Positions 36,405 through 45,557 of a stretch of 48,795 nt of DNA are shown here, piece after piece. Location of the stretch: positions 1-48,795 of the forward strand of contig NZ_SMLB01000048.1 of the NCBI RefSeq assembly GCF_004349105.1, in the 5' to 3' direction. The stretch comes from Jiangella aurantiaca (GTDB taxonomy: Bacteria > Actinomycetota > Actinomycetes > Jiangellales > Jiangellaceae). The position numbers and the translations under genes are program-made. The first letter of the stretch is position 1, and each line of letters opens with the position of its first letter. Under the pieces are notes generated by a model. It did not search any database and was not told the origin of the DNA. It saw only the letters and a program-made list of their open reading frames with translations.

Positions 36405-37781
36405 CTACCCGAGCGGAGGCCACCGGAATCCGGGCAGCACACCTGCCTGTTCCAGCCCCCGGCCGATCGCCAGCAGCGCCGGCTCGGACCACCGCGGCCC
36501 CACCAGCTGCACCCCGATCGGCAGCCCATCCGGCGACTGGCCAGCGGGCATCGCCAGCCCCGGCAGCCCGGTGAGGTTTGTCGGCGCGAACACGAAGCCC
36601 TGCTCGTGGTACGGCACCTCGACGCCGTCGACGGACAGCGGCGAGCCCGGCGGGCAGTGCGGGTACGGGAGCGTCGCCGCGGCCGGCATCAGCAGCGCGT
36701 CGTACCGCTCGAAGAACCGCGACCACGCCGCGATCAGCCGGTCGCGCCGCGACAGCGCCTCCAGGTACCAGGCCAGCGTCGGCGCGGTCCCGTCGCCCGG
36801 TGTGAACACCGAGGTCAGCGTCATGACCAGCTCGCCGAAGAGGGCCAGCTGCTCCTCCCACGAGACGTCCGGCAGCGCCTCCTCGACCCGTCCCCCGGCG
36901 TCGGCGACGGCGTCCGCTACCTGCCGCACCCGGTCGCTCAGCGCCGACGCCACCGGCGCGCCCGGAACCGCCGGCGCGACCGCCAGCCGCAGGCCGGCCG
37001 ACGCCACGACACCCCGCGAGGCCGGCAGCGGCACCGGAGGCACGTCGCCGTCGTGGGCGTCCGGTCCCGCCACCAGCGACAACAGCAGCTCGACATCGTC
37101 GAGGTCGCGCGCGATCGGGCCGAGACAGCCCATGATCCGCACCGGCCGGGGCCCGCCACCCGGCACGGAGAAGAACCCCGTCAGCGGTACCCGGTGCTCC
37201 GTGGGCTTCAGCGCGTACACGCCGCAGAACGCCGCCGGCAGGCGCAGCGAACCGACGAGGTCGGAGCCGATCTCTCCCGGAGTCAGCCCGGCGGCGACGG
37301 CGGCCGCGGCACCGCCGCTGGACCCGCCCGCGGTCAGCGCCGGATCCCACGGATTCGCCGTCCGGCCGAACACCGGGTTGGCGCTCTGGTGATCAGCCAG
37401 CCAGGCGGCGACGTTCGAGTGCCCGACGAGGTTCGCGCCGGCCGCGCGGAGCCGGGCGGCGACGGTGCTGTCGGCATCGGCGACGTGGTCCAGCTCGGCC
37501 GTGCCGACGGTCGTGCGCAGCCCGGCGACGTCGATCGCGTCCTTGAGCGTCAGCGGCGCGCCGAACAGCGGCGCCGGCCACCGCTCCCCTGCGCCAGCCA
37601 CTGTGGCGGCCCGCGCGCGAGCGCCGTCGGCGTCGAGCGACACCACCGCCGTCAGGGCCGGGTTCAGAACGTCGATGCGGGCCAGGTGCGCCTCGAGCAC
37701 CTCGGCAGGGCTCGTCTCCCCCGTCGCCAGCAGCTGCGTCAGCCGCGTCAGGGTGAGCCGGGTGAGGTCGGTGTCGGCCAT
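36405..37781 (-). CDS. amidase-signature family enzyme
   Basis: A 458-residue cytoplasmic amidase. The catalytic Lys lies in GAPLTLKDAIDVAGLRTTVG, the cis-Ser region is AGGSSGGAAAAVAAGL, and the nucleophile Ser is in GSDLVGSLRLPAAFCGVYAL, where Leu-Val replaces the usual Thr-Gly. It therefore has the Ser-cisSer-Lys triad. Such enzymes hydrolyse small amides, and the substrate cannot be read from sequence. The start ATG 37781 has GAAGGGAG upstream. It is unrelated in sequence region to the secreted amidase at 28-30 kb, lacking the N-terminal domain and signal peptide. It follows the hxlR gene by 55 bp. Confidence 0.92.
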   Translation of the reverse strand: MADTDLTRLTLTRLTQLLATGETSPAEVLEAHLARIDVLNPALTAVVSLDADGARARAATVAGAGERWPAPLFGAPLTLKDAIDVAGLRTTVGTAELDHVADADSTVAARLRAAGANLVGHSNVAAWLADHQSANPVFGRTANPWDPALTAGGSSGGAAAAVAAGLTPGEIGSDLVGSLRLPAAFCGVYALKPTEHRVPLTGFFSVPGGGPRPVRIMGCLGPIARDLDDVELLLSLVAGPDAHDGDVPPVPLPASRGVVASAGLRLAVAPAVPGAPVASALSDRVRQVADAVADAGGRVEEALPDVSWEEQLALFGELVMTLTSVFTPGDGTAPTLAWYLEALSRRDRLIAAWSRFFERYDALLMPAAATLPYPHCPPGSPLSVDGVEVPYHEQGFVFAPTNLTGLPGLAMPAGQSPDGLPIGVQLVGPRWSEPALLAIGRGLEQAGVLPGFRWPPLG

Positions 37782-37836
37782 GGAGTTCTCCCTTCGTCAC
37801 CGGTAGAACGGCGCGCCGGCGCCCGGCTCATCGCTG

Positions 37837-38178
37837 TCAGACCTTCTCCCACGGAATCGCCTCGATGCGGTCCATGTGCTCCTCGCCCCACTCCCCCAGC
37901 GGCGCGAGGGCGGTGTTCAACGACCGGCCGAAGTCCGTCAGCGAGTACTCCACCTTCGGCGGGACCTGCTGGTACACCCGGCGGTGCAGCAACCCGGCGG
38001 TCTGCATCTCGCGCAACTGCAGGATCAGCATGCGCTCGCTGATGGTGCCGACAGCCCGCCTCAGCTCACCGAAGCGCAGCGGACCGTCCTGCAGTGCGAA
38101 CAGGATGAGACCCTTCCATTTGCCGCCCATGACGGCGATGGCGGCGTCGAGGCCGCAGGTGAACGTCCGGCCGGCCAT
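37837..38178 (-). CDS. HxlR-family regulator
   Basis: A 113-residue winged-helix protein. Cys8 at the N terminus (GRTFTCGLDAAIAVMGGKWK) is the conserved redox-responsive cysteine of the family. The recognition part is LRRAVGTISERMLILQLREM and the wing is VEYSLTDFGRSL. HxlR regulators respond to electrophiles or oxidants. It diverges from the imine-reductase-like gene over 87 bp that carry a direct-repeat operator-like site, so that gene is the probable target. It may also be co-transcribed with the amidase gene downstream. Confidence 0.93.
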   Translation of the reverse strand: MAGRTFTCGLDAAIAVMGGKWKGLILFALQDGPLRFGELRRAVGTISERMLILQLREMQTAGLLHRRVYQQVPPKVEYSLTDFGRSLNTALAPLGEWGEEHMDRIEAIPWEKV

Positions 38179-38201
38179 CTGATCTCCTCACATACAAGGC
38201 T

Positions 38202-38229
38202 GTGGGTACCAAACAGAATTGTAGGTACT
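38202..38229. promoter_or_regulatory. candidate HxlR operator, direct repeats of GTRGGTACY
   Basis: GTGGGTACC (38202-38210) and GTAGGTACT (38221-38229) are direct repeats with a 19-bp period; their GTACC/GGTAC parts also form an inverted repeat. The site lies in the divergent hxlR/oxidoreductase gap. Confidence 0.5.
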
Positions 38230-38250
38230 TGCGGATTCGTCGGTGTAGAA

Positions 38251-38264
38251 CGCACGATCGTGCG
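38251..38264. promoter_or_regulatory. perfect 14-bp palindrome at the oxidoreductase start
   Basis: CGCACGATCGTGCG is a perfect palindrome between a TAGAAC -10-like box (38246-38251) and the ATG at 38266. Its position over the expected transcription start suggests a repressor site. Confidence 0.4.
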
Positions 38265-38265
38265 C

Positions 38266-39144
38266 ATGACGCACCCCGAACCCTCCGCGGTCACCGTGCT
38301 CGGCCTCGGCTCGATGGGCGGCGCCCTGGCCCGTGCGTTCCTCGCCGCCGGGCACCCGACCACGGTCTGGAACCGCACCGAGTCGAAGGCCGCGCCGCTC
38401 GTGACCGCCGGCGCCCTGCACGCCGGCACCGTGGCCCAGGCGGTCACGGCGAGCCCGCTCGTCGTCGCGTGCCTGACCGGCTACGACGACACCCGGCGGG
38501 TCCTCGAGCCGGTGACGGCGACGCTGGCCGGCCGCACGCTGGTCGCGCTCAACAGCGGGACGCCCGCCGGCGCGCGCGACCTCGCCGCCTGGGCCGCCGA
38601 GCACGAGATCCGGTTCCTCGACGGCGCGGTCAAGGACGTGCCGGACGCTGTCGGCCGGCCGGGGACGCTGCTCTACTACGCCGGCGACGCGGACGTCTTC
38701 GCTGAACACGCACCGACGCTGCGGGCGCTCGGCGGGGACACCGTCTTGCTGGGCGCCGAGCCAGACCTCGCGAAGTTCTACGAGTCCGCCGTCGGCGCCA
38801 CCCTGCTGCCCGCGTTGGTCGGGTTCTTCGCGGGCGCGGCCGCCGCCCGCGGCCGCGGCATCGCCGCCGGCGACCTGGTCCCCTACGCCGCCCGCTGGCT
38901 GCAGATGATCGGCGAGGTGCTGCCGATGCTTGCGGCCGAGATCGACGCCCGCGACTACAGCTCTGGCGCGTCGTCGGTGAACCTCTTCCTCGCCGGTGCG
39001 GACTGGGACCTCGAGTTCGCCCGCGAGGCCGGGATCGACGATTCCTGGCTGCGGCCGCTGCACGACCTCGTGCGGAAGGCGGCCGCCGCCGGCCACGGTG
39101 AGGGCAGCATCGCCGCCGTCACCGAGGTTCTCGGTGCCGGCTAG
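38266..39144 (+). CDS. imine-reductase/beta-hydroxyacid-dehydrogenase-like NADP oxidoreductase
   Basis: A 292-residue two-domain dehydrogenase. The N-terminal Rossmann motif is VLGLGSMGGALARAFLAAGH followed by VWNRTESK, which favours NADPH. The patterns LNSGTPAGARDLAAWAAEHE, FLDGAVKDVPDAVGRPG and LYYAGDADVFAEH match imine reductases and reductive aminases rather than plain hydroxyisobutyrate dehydrogenases. The C-terminal all-helical domain would form the intertwined dimer. ATG 38266 lacks a ribosome-binding site, and a TAGAAC box 14 bp upstream suggests a very short leader. It is divergent from hxlR. Its stop shares the CTAG tetranucleotide with the convergent gnd gene. Confidence 0.87.
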   Translation: MTHPEPSAVTVLGLGSMGGALARAFLAAGHPTTVWNRTESKAAPLVTAGALHAGTVAQAVTASPLVVACLTGYDDTRRVLEPVTATLAGRTLVALNSGTPAGARDLAAWAAEHEIRFLDGAVKDVPDAVGRPGTLLYYAGDADVFAEHAPTLRALGGDTVLLGAEPDLAKFYESAVGATLLPALVGFFAGAAAARGRGIAAGDLVPYAARWLQMIGEVLPMLAAEIDARDYSSGASSVNLFLAGADWDLEFAREAGIDDSWLRPLHDLVRKAAAAGHGEGSIAAVTEVLGAG

Positions 39145-40583
39145 CTCTGCTGCTCCTCAGCACGGCCCTCCGACCACTTCGTGTGGAAGACGCCGTCGCG
39201 GTCGACGCGGTGGTAGGTGTGCGCGCCGAAGAAGTCGCGCTGGCCCTGCGTCAGGGCGGCCGGCAGCCGGGGCGCGCGCAGCGCATCGTAGTAGGACAGC
39301 GCCGTCGCGAAGCCGGGCACCGGGATGCCGAGCCGGGCCGCCGTCGCCACCACCGTCCGCCACGCGTCCTGCGCGGCGCCCAGCTCGGCCGCGAACTGCT
39401 CGTCGGCCAGCAGGCTGGGCAGCGCGGCGTCCTTCGCGTACGCCGCGGTGATGCGGTCGAGGAACGCCGCCCGGATGATGCAGCCGCCGCGCCAGATGCC
39501 GGCGATGGCGCCGAGGTCCAGCGTCCAGTCGTACTCCGCGCCGGCCGCCTGCAGCTGGTGGAAGCCCTGGGTGTACGACACGACCTTCGACGCGTACAGC
39601 GCCTGCTCGACCTGCTCGGAGAACCGCTCGGCCTCCCCCTCCGGCAGCGGGACAGGCGTCGGGCCGGCCAGCCCGCGCCCGACGGCCCGAAGGTCGGCGT
39701 GGCCGGACAGCGACCGCGCGAACACCGCCTCGGCGATGCCGCTGACCGGCACGCCGAGGTCGAGCGCGATCTGCACCGTCCACCGGCCGGTGCCCTTCTG
39801 CTCGGCCTGGTCGAGGACGACGTCGACGAACGGCCGGCCGGTCGCGGCGTCGACGTGGGCCAGGACCTCGGCGGTGATCTCGATCAGGTAGGAGTCGAGC
39901 CGGCCGGCGTTCCAGCCGCGGAACACCTCCGCGATGCGCGCGGGCTCGTAGCCGGCGCCGTGCCGGAGCAGGTCGTACGCCTCGGCGATGAGCTGCATGT
40001 CGGCGTACTCGATGCCGTTGTGCACCATCTTGACGAAGTGCCCGGCACCGTCGGTGCCGATGTACGTGCAGCACGGCGAGCCGTCGGCGGCCTTGGCCGA
40101 GATCGTCTCCAGCATCGGGCCGAGCGACTCGTAGGACTCCTTCGAGCCGCCGGGCATGATGCTCGGGCCGTTCAGGGCGCCCTCCTCGCCGCCGGAGATG
40201 CCGGTGCCGACGAAGTGCAGCCCGCGCTCACGCAGCGCCGCCTCGCGCCGGCGGGTGTCGGCGTAGTGCGCGTTGCCGCCGTCGATGATCATGTCGCCGG
40301 GCTCGAGCAGCGGCGCGAACTCGTCGATGACGGCGTCCGTCGGCGTGCCGGCCTTGACCATGATGACCAGCCGGCGCGGCCGCTCCAGCGCGGCGACGAA
40401 CTCCTCGGCGGTCTCGGCAGGGACGAACGTGCCCTCGTGCCCGAACTGCTCGACGAGGTCGTGCGTGCGGCTCGCGGTGCGGTTGTGCAGCGCGACGGTG
40501 TACCCGTGACGGGCGAAGTTGCGGGCGAGGTTGCGGCCCATGACCGCGAGCCCGGTGACGCCGATCTGTGCCGTTCCAGCCAT
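39141..40583 (-). CDS. gnd: 6-phosphogluconate dehydrogenase, decarboxylating
   Basis: A 480-residue enzyme of the pentose-phosphate pathway; it oxidises 6-phosphogluconate to ribulose 5-phosphate, CO2 and NADPH. The N-terminal dinucleotide motif is GVTGLAVMGRNLARN with NRTASRT at the second strand. Substrate-site motifs are GTGISGGEEGA and HFVKMVHNGIEYADMQLIAE, which contains the catalytic Lys. The C-terminal tail includes RDFFGAHTYHRVD. The length is the classic 470-480 of the long (E. coli-like) form. It has AGGAG about 10 bases upstream. It is the third gene after the arginine permease and deiminase on this strand, 79 bp downstream. Confidence 0.97.
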   Translation of the reverse strand: MAGTAQIGVTGLAVMGRNLARNFARHGYTVALHNRTASRTHDLVEQFGHEGTFVPAETAEEFVAALERPRRLVIMVKAGTPTDAVIDEFAPLLEPGDMIIDGGNAHYADTRRREAALRERGLHFVGTGISGGEEGALNGPSIMPGGSKESYESLGPMLETISAKAADGSPCCTYIGTDGAGHFVKMVHNGIEYADMQLIAEAYDLLRHGAGYEPARIAEVFRGWNAGRLDSYLIEITAEVLAHVDAATGRPFVDVVLDQAEQKGTGRWTVQIALDLGVPVSGIAEAVFARSLSGHADLRAVGRGLAGPTPVPLPEGEAERFSEQVEQALYASKVVSYTQGFHQLQAAGAEYDWTLDLGAIAGIWRGGCIIRAAFLDRITAAYAKDAALPSLLADEQFAAELGAAQDAWRTVVATAARLGIPVPGFATALSYYDALRAPRLPAALTQGQRDFFGAHTYHRVDRDGVFHTKWSEGRAEEQQS

Positions 40584-40662
40584 CAGTGCATGCTCCTGTC
40601 CCGAGGTGCCCTCACGCGGCGGCCGCCGCCGGGACCCAGTATGCCGAGCGCCCTCTGGCCGG

Positions 40663-41916
40663 TCAGAAGCCGACCGGATCGCGGATCAGCGGGCAGGTCA
40701 TGCAGTGGCCGCCGCCCCGGCCGCGGCCGAGCTCGGCGCCGACGATCGTGAGTACCTCGATGCCCGCCTCGTGCAGCAGCTCGTTGGTCTGGGTGTTGCG
40801 GTCGTAGGTGAACACGACGCCCGGTTCGACGGCGACGGCGTTGTTGCCGCTGTCCCACTGCTGCCGCTCGGAGGCGTACACGTCGCCGCCGGTCTCGACG
40901 ACCCGCAGCCCGTCCAGGCCGAGCGCCCGGGCGACGACGTCGACCAGCCGCGCGTCGCCCTCGTCGGTGACGTCGACACCCGGCGGCCGGTCGCTCGGCC
41001 GCAGCGTGAACACGTGCAGCGAGTCGATGATGCGCGGGAAGACCGTCACGACGTCGCGGTCGGCGAAGGTGAACACGGTGTCCAGGTGCATCGCGGCGCG
41101 CAGCTTCGGCATGCCGGCGACGATGACGCGCTCGGCGGCGCCCTGCGCGAAGAGGGCGGCCGCCACCTGGGTGATCGCATGGCGGGAGGTGCGCTCGCTC
41201 ATGCCCATGAGGACGGTGCCGTTGCCGATCGGCATGATGTCGCCGCCCTCGAACGTCGCCCGGCCCCAGCGGCGCTCCGGGTCGCCCCACCACACCGTGG
41301 AGCCGGCGTAGCCGGGGTGGAACGTGTAGATCGCCTTGTACAGCAGCGTCTCGTCGTGCCGAGCCGGCCAGAACAGCGGGTTCATGGTCAGCCCGGCGTA
41401 CAGCCAGCAGGTCGTGTCGCGGGTGTAGAGCGTGTTCGGCAGCGGCGGCATCAGGTAGTCGCGGGCGCCGACGGACTCCCGCGCCAGCGCGCCGTAGCCG
41501 GAGCGGTGGTCGTCCGGCAGGTCGGTCGTCGCCAGCCCGCCGATCAGGAACTCGGCCAGCGCGTACGGGTCCAGCGACTCCAGGAAGGCGCGGGTGCTGT
41601 CGACGAAGCCCAGCCCGACCTCGTCGGCCGTCACCTTGCGGTCCAGCAGCCACGACCGCGCCTCGGGCTTCGCCACCGTCTCGGCCAGCAGGTCGTGCAG
41701 CTTGACGACCTCCACGCCGCGGCCGCGCAGCTGGTCGACGAAGTCCTGGTGGTCGCGCTGGGCCGCCTCCACCCACATGACGTCGTCGAACAGCAGGTCG
41801 TCGGAGTTGGTCGGGGTCAGTCGGCGGTGGGCGAGGCCGGGGCGGCAGACCAGCACCTTGCGCAGCCTGCCCACCTCTGAGTGAACGCCGTGCCCCGGGT
41901 CGGTGCCGTCGGTCAT
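40663..41916 (-). CDS. arcA: arginine deiminase
   Basis: A 417-residue enzyme that hydrolyses L-arginine to citrulline and ammonia. The start ([20 protein letters not shown]), [28 protein letters not shown] and [20 protein letters not shown] are diagnostic, and the catalytic Cys405 lies in [14 protein letters not shown]. The length agrees with bacterial ArcA. It follows the amino-acid permease gene by 28 bp and is surely co-transcribed. Genes for ornithine transcarbamylase and carbamate kinase, which complete the ATP-yielding pathway, are not in the window. Confidence 0.96.
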   Translation of the reverse strand: MTDGTDPGHGVHSEVGRLRKVLVCRPGLAHRRLTPTNSDDLLFDDVMWVEAAQRDHQDFVDQLRGRGVEVVKLHDLLAETVAKPEARSWLLDRKVTADEVGLGFVDSTRAFLESLDPYALAEFLIGGLATTDLPDDHRSGYGALARESVGARDYLMPPLPNTLYTRDTTCWLYAGLTMNPLFWPARHDETLLYKAIYTFHPGYAGSTVWWGDPERRWGRATFEGGDIMPIGNGTVLMGMSERTSRHAITQVAAALFAQGAAERVIVAGMPKLRAAMHLDTVFTFADRDVVTVFPRIIDSLHVFTLRPSDRPPGVDVTDEGDARLVDVVARALGLDGLRVVETGGDVYASERQQWDSGNNAVAVEPGVVFTYDRNTQTNELLHEAGIEVLTIVGAELGRGRGGGHCMTCPLIRDPVGF

Positions 41917-41944
41917 GGCGGGATCCTTTCGCTCGCGGACGGGG

Positions 41945-43372
41945 TCAGAGGCTGATCCAGCCCTGAACCAGCGCGATGACGCCGATCAACGCGCCGGCGA
42001 GGGAGACGGCGAGGATGACCAGCTCGCCGGCGGTGAACGGCGCACGGCCCCGCTCGCGGCGCGCCAGCACGAACAGCACGGTCGCCGGGGCGTAGACGAT
42101 GAACGAGACGAGGATGTACTTCGGCCCGGCGGCGTAGAGGAGAAACGCCGTGTAGAGCGTGGCGATGACGCCGACGACGACCTCCCGCGCCGGTCCGCGG
42201 GGCCAGGCGGCGTCCATGCCGAGTGCCAGCTTCGCGGCGTACCCGGCGGCGAGCAGGAACGGGATCAGCGTCAGGGCGCTGGTGAGGTTCAGCGCGAAGT
42301 TGAACGCGTCCTCGGAGAACGCCGTGACGACGAGCACGATCTGGACGAGCACCGTGGTCATCAGCAACGCCGGCCCGGGCACGTCGGCGCCGGTCTTGCG
42401 GCCCAGGAACCGCGGCATGTCGTCGTCGGCGGCAGCGACGAACAGCACCTCCGCCGCCATCAGCGTCCAGGCGAGGTACGCGCCGAGGACGGAGACGATC
42501 AGGCCGACGCTGACGAAGACCTCGCCCCACTGCCCCACCGCGGCCTCGAGCACACTGGCCATCGACGGCTGGCGCAACTCGGCCAGCTCGTCGCTGGGCA
42601 GGATGCCGTACGACACGATGGTCACCGACGAGAAGATGCTCAGGACCATGAGGAACCCGAGCAGGGTGGCACGGCCGACGTCCTTGCGCCGGCGGGCGTG
42701 CCGGGAGTAAACGCTCGCGCCCTCTACTCCCAGGAAGACGAACACCGTCACCAGCATCGTCCCTCTGACCTGCTCATACAGTGAGCCGAGGTCGTCGCCG
42801 CCACTCCAGTTGTCCGCGAACACCTGCGGGTCGAGGTAGAACACCGCGAGGATGACGAAGACGACGATCGGGATGACCTTCGCGATGGTGACGATGCGGT
42901 TGATCGCGGTGGCCTCCTGCACGCCACGGCGGATCAGCAGGTAGAACGTCCACAGCCCGACGCTGCTGAGCACGACGGCCAGCGCGGTGTCGCCCTCCCC
43001 GAGCGCGGGAGCGATGGCGCCCACCGTCGACATGATCAGCACCCAGTAGGTCACGTTGCCGACGCAGGCGCTGGCCCAGTAGCCGAAGGCGGAGAAGAAC
43101 CCGAGGTACTCGCCGAAGCCCGCCTTGGCGTACGCGTACACGCCGGCGTCGAGGTCGGGTCGCCGGACGGCGAGCGTCTGGAAGACGAAGGCCAGCATGA
43201 GCATGCCGCTGCCCGCGATGGCCCAGGCGACCAGCGCGCCGGCCACCCCGGTCTCGCTGCCGAACCGCTGGGGCAGGGAGAAGACGCCGGCGCCCACCAT
43301 CGAGCCGACCACCATGGCCGTCAGCGTCGCCAGCGTCACCTTCTGTGCGGTCTGTGCCACCGTTTCGGCCAT
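41945..43372 (-). CDS. APC-family basic amino acid permease, probable arginine/ornithine antiporter
   Basis: A 475-residue membrane protein with about 12-13 helices. The first helix carries the APC substrate motif [20 protein letters not shown] (GSGVG-like), and [20 protein letters not shown] is the conserved helix-6/7 segment of the arginine-ornithine (ArcD) group. Substrate is also suggested by the arcA gene 28 bp downstream: uptake of arginine in exchange for ornithine or citrulline. The start ATG 43372 follows a 107-bp gap containing no clear ribosome-binding site stronger than GGGGG. It could alternatively be a lysine or polyamine exchanger. Confidence 0.9.
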   Translation of the reverse strand: MAETVAQTAQKVTLATLTAMVVGSMVGAGVFSLPQRFGSETGVAGALVAWAIAGSGMLMLAFVFQTLAVRRPDLDAGVYAYAKAGFGEYLGFFSAFGYWASACVGNVTYWVLIMSTVGAIAPALGEGDTALAVVLSSVGLWTFYLLIRRGVQEATAINRIVTIAKVIPIVVFVILAVFYLDPQVFADNWSGGDDLGSLYEQVRGTMLVTVFVFLGVEGASVYSRHARRRKDVGRATLLGFLMVLSIFSSVTIVSYGILPSDELAELRQPSMASVLEAAVGQWGEVFVSVGLIVSVLGAYLAWTLMAAEVLFVAAADDDMPRFLGRKTGADVPGPALLMTTVLVQIVLVVTAFSEDAFNFALNLTSALTLIPFLLAAGYAAKLALGMDAAWPRGPAREVVVGVIATLYTAFLLYAAGPKYILVSFIVYAPATVLFVLARRERGRAPFTAGELVILAVSLAGALIGVIALVQGWISL

Positions 43373-43479
43373 CCCGGCCCCCGCCGAAGATCGCGTTTAG
43401 CGTCTCGGCGAGCCTAACGCAACCCCTTCGACCAGGTCAGCGCTTTACGGAGTTGGCCCCCGGGTGACGATGCATGGTG

Positions 43480-44262
43480 TCACTCGGGTGACATTGCCGC
43501 CTGGCGGCGCTCGACGTAGCGGGCGATGCCGTCGAGCACCAGCTCGAGACCGAAGGCGAAGTCGTCGCCGAGCCAGTCGTCGTCGGGTTCCGCGTAGCTG
43601 TCGAAGGCCTCGTCGGCGACGATGCGGGCCAGCGTCGGATGGTCGTCGGCGTTCACGAACGTGGTCAGCATGCGCCCGTACGCCTGGTCCCAGACCGCCT
43701 GCGGCGTGCCGGTGCGCGACTCGACGTCGGCCAGCGTGGTGGCCAGCTGCGCGTGCCCGCGCACGTACCCGCTGAGCGCGACGAGGATCCCGAGCATCTC
43801 TCCCCCGCTGAGGCCGGTCTCGTCGAGCGCGGCCAGCGCCTGCTCCATGCGCTTGATCTGGTTCGGGCCCATCGGTGGGCTGTTCAGCGGGACGTCCAGG
43901 GGCCAGCGCCGGCGCCGGTAGATGTCGACGGTGTCGTTGGCCCACCAGCGCAGCTTGTCGCGCCAGCCGGTCAGCTCCGGCGGCACGTCGGGCACCTCGG
44001 AGGCATGCTCGACCATCAGCTCGAGCAGGTCGGTCTTGCTCGGCACGTACCGATACAGCGACATCGTGGTGAAGCCGAGCGCGTCGGCCACCCGGCGCAT
44101 CGAGACCGCCGCCACCCCGTCCGCGTCGGCGATGGCGATGGCGGTGTCGACGATCTGCCGCACCGACAGCGCAGGCCTCGGCCCGCGGGTCGGCGGCGCC
44201 TGCACGTCCCACAGCAGGTCGAGCGTGCGGTTCGGATCGGCCTGACGCTGGTCGGTGGCCAT
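43480..44262 (-). CDS. TetR-family regulator of the adjacent ABC exporter
   Basis: A 260-residue regulator with an N-terminal extension before the HTH (VRQIVDTAIAIADADGVAAV, then RRVADALGFTTMSLYRYVPS). The C-terminal domain is the TetR_C type found with drug-exporter regulators (WRDKLRWWANDTVDIYRRRR). The start ATG 44262 has GAGGGGGAGC upstream. It is divergent from a DrrA/DrrB-type exporter over 221 bp that contain CATAAAC repeats, so it probably represses that exporter and is released by its drug. This is inference from arrangement. Confidence 0.93.
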   Translation of the reverse strand: MATDQRQADPNRTLDLLWDVQAPPTRGPRPALSVRQIVDTAIAIADADGVAAVSMRRVADALGFTTMSLYRYVPSKTDLLELMVEHASEVPDVPPELTGWRDKLRWWANDTVDIYRRRRWPLDVPLNSPPMGPNQIKRMEQALAALDETGLSGGEMLGILVALSGYVRGHAQLATTLADVESRTGTPQAVWDQAYGRMLTTFVNADDHPTLARIVADEAFDSYAEPDDDWLGDDFAFGLELVLDGIARYVERRQAAMSPE

Positions 44263-44407
44263 GCTCCCCCTCGGAGAAGGTCAATTCATCTGTTCGCTCG
44301 TCGCGCGAACGTCATGGATCTCCCGGGCCGAACGCGACGCTGGACCGAGGGCTCGAGGGACCTCCGGCCCCTGTCGCCCTCGGTGTTCGCGCGACTCGAC
44401 TCGGCGC

Positions 44408-44470
44408 TTGACGCCCATCCTAGAACTGTGTACAACATAAACCAAGCGCTATACGCCATAAACAGTTTAT
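44408..44470 (+). promoter_or_regulatory. promoter and TetR-type operators of the DrrAB-like exporter
   Basis: TTGACG (44408-44413) and TACAAC (44431-44436) are 17 bp apart. CATAAAC occurs twice, at 44436-44442 and 44457-44463, exactly 21 bp apart (two helical turns). The second is part of the palindrome ATAAAC-A-GTTTAT (44458-44470). This AT-rich patch lies between the start site and the first codon, well placed for repression. Confidence 0.65.
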
Positions 44471-44483
44471 CGGGAGGGTGGCT

Positions 44484-45557
44484 GTGACCACGAGCGACGC
44501 GGCGATCGCCGCTGAAGGGCTGCGCAAGCGATACGGCCGCAGCTACGCACTGAACGGGCTGGACCTGACGGTCGAGCGCGGGGTCGTGCACGGGCTGCTG
44601 GGCCCGAACGGGGCCGGCAAGACCACCGCCGTCCGCATCCTGTCCACGCTGCTGCGCTTCGACGGCGGCAGCGCGCGGGTCGCGGGATACGACGTCGTCG
44701 GCGAGGCCGACCAGGTGCGCCGCCGGATCGGCCTCACCGGCCAGTACGCCGCGGTGGACGAGACGCTGTCCGGCCGGCAGAACCTGGTGATGTTCGGCCG
44801 GCTCTACCACCTGGGCGCGCGGCAGGCGAAGCAGCGGGCCGACCAACTGCTGGAGCAGTTCGACCTCACCCACGCCGCCGACCGGTCCGGGCGGACGTAC
44901 TCCGGCGGCATGCGGCGCCGGCTCGACCTCGCGGCCAGCCTGATCCTGGCGCCGGAGGTGCTGTTCCTCGACGAGCCGACGACCGGCCTGGACCCGCGCA
45001 GCCGCAACGACGTGTGGGACGCGGTCCGCTCGCTGGTGGCCGGCGGCACGACGGTGCTGCTCACCACCCAGTACCTCGAGGAGGCCGACCAGTTGGCCAG
45101 CCGCATCTCCGTCATCGACACCGGCCGCGTCGTCGCCGAGGGCACCGCCGACGAGCTCAAGGCGCGCATCGGCGGCGACCGCATCGAGGTCGTCGTCCAC
45201 GACGCCGCCCAGCTGGGCGCCGCGGCCGCCGTCGTCGCCCGCATCGGCACCACCGAGCCCGAGGTCGACGCCGACACCCGCCGGGTCAGCGCGCCCGTCG
45301 CCGACCGCATGGCCGCGCTCACCGACGCCGTGCGCGAGCTCCAGCTGGCCGGCATCGCCGCCGAGGACATCGGCCTGCGCCGTCCCACGCTCGACGAAGC
45401 ATTCCTGCACCTCACCGGCCGCCGGGCCGCTGCAGAAGAGGAGACCGCGGCCCAGGGAGGCTCATCCGGCACCGACGGTGACGCGGGGCCGGAGGTCCCG
45501 CCGAGTCGTCGGTCCAGACCGCTCGTCGAATGGAGCGAGGAAGGTGTCGCCGGATGA
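44484..45557 (+). CDS. DrrA-type drug-resistance ABC transporter ATPase
   Basis: A 357-residue ATPase. Walker A is GPNGAGKTT (about 39-47), the signature is YSGGMRRRLDLA, Walker B is VLFLDEPTTGLDPRSR, and TTQYLEEADQLASRISVIDTG split over the H-loop region is typical of daunorubicin-resistance ATPases. The C-terminal regulatory part ends RRPTLDEAFLHLTG, as in DrrA, followed by a 50-residue acidic tail. GTG 44484 is chosen over GTG 44478 because GGGAGG (44472-44477) is then six bases away. It overlaps the permease gene by ATGA. Confidence 0.93.
   Translation: MTTSDAAIAAEGLRKRYGRSYALNGLDLTVERGVVHGLLGPNGAGKTTAVRILSTLLRFDGGSARVAGYDVVGEADQVRRRIGLTGQYAAVDETLSGRQNLVMFGRLYHLGARQAKQRADQLLEQFDLTHAADRSGRTYSGGMRRRLDLAASLILAPEVLFLDEPTTGLDPRSRNDVWDAVRSLVAGGTTVLLTTQYLEEADQLASRISVIDTGRVVAEGTADELKARIGGDRIEVVVHDAAQLGAAAAVVARIGTTEPEVDADTRRVSAPVADRMAALTDAVRELQLAGIAAEDIGLRRPTLDEAFLHLTGRRAAAEEETAAQGGSSGTDGDAGPEVPPSRRSRPLVEWSEEGVAG

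Noticed and set aside
36269-36529. 86-codon minus-strand frame after dif
   Set aside because: Most of it is a shadow of the amidase gene; only the last 30 residues look protein-like, which is too little for a gene call.
43478-43493. TGTCAC-TCGG-GTGACA palindrome near the end of the tetR gene
   Set aside because: It is made of the last codons and the stop of the gene, with no promoter nearby; probably a coincidence of coding sequence.
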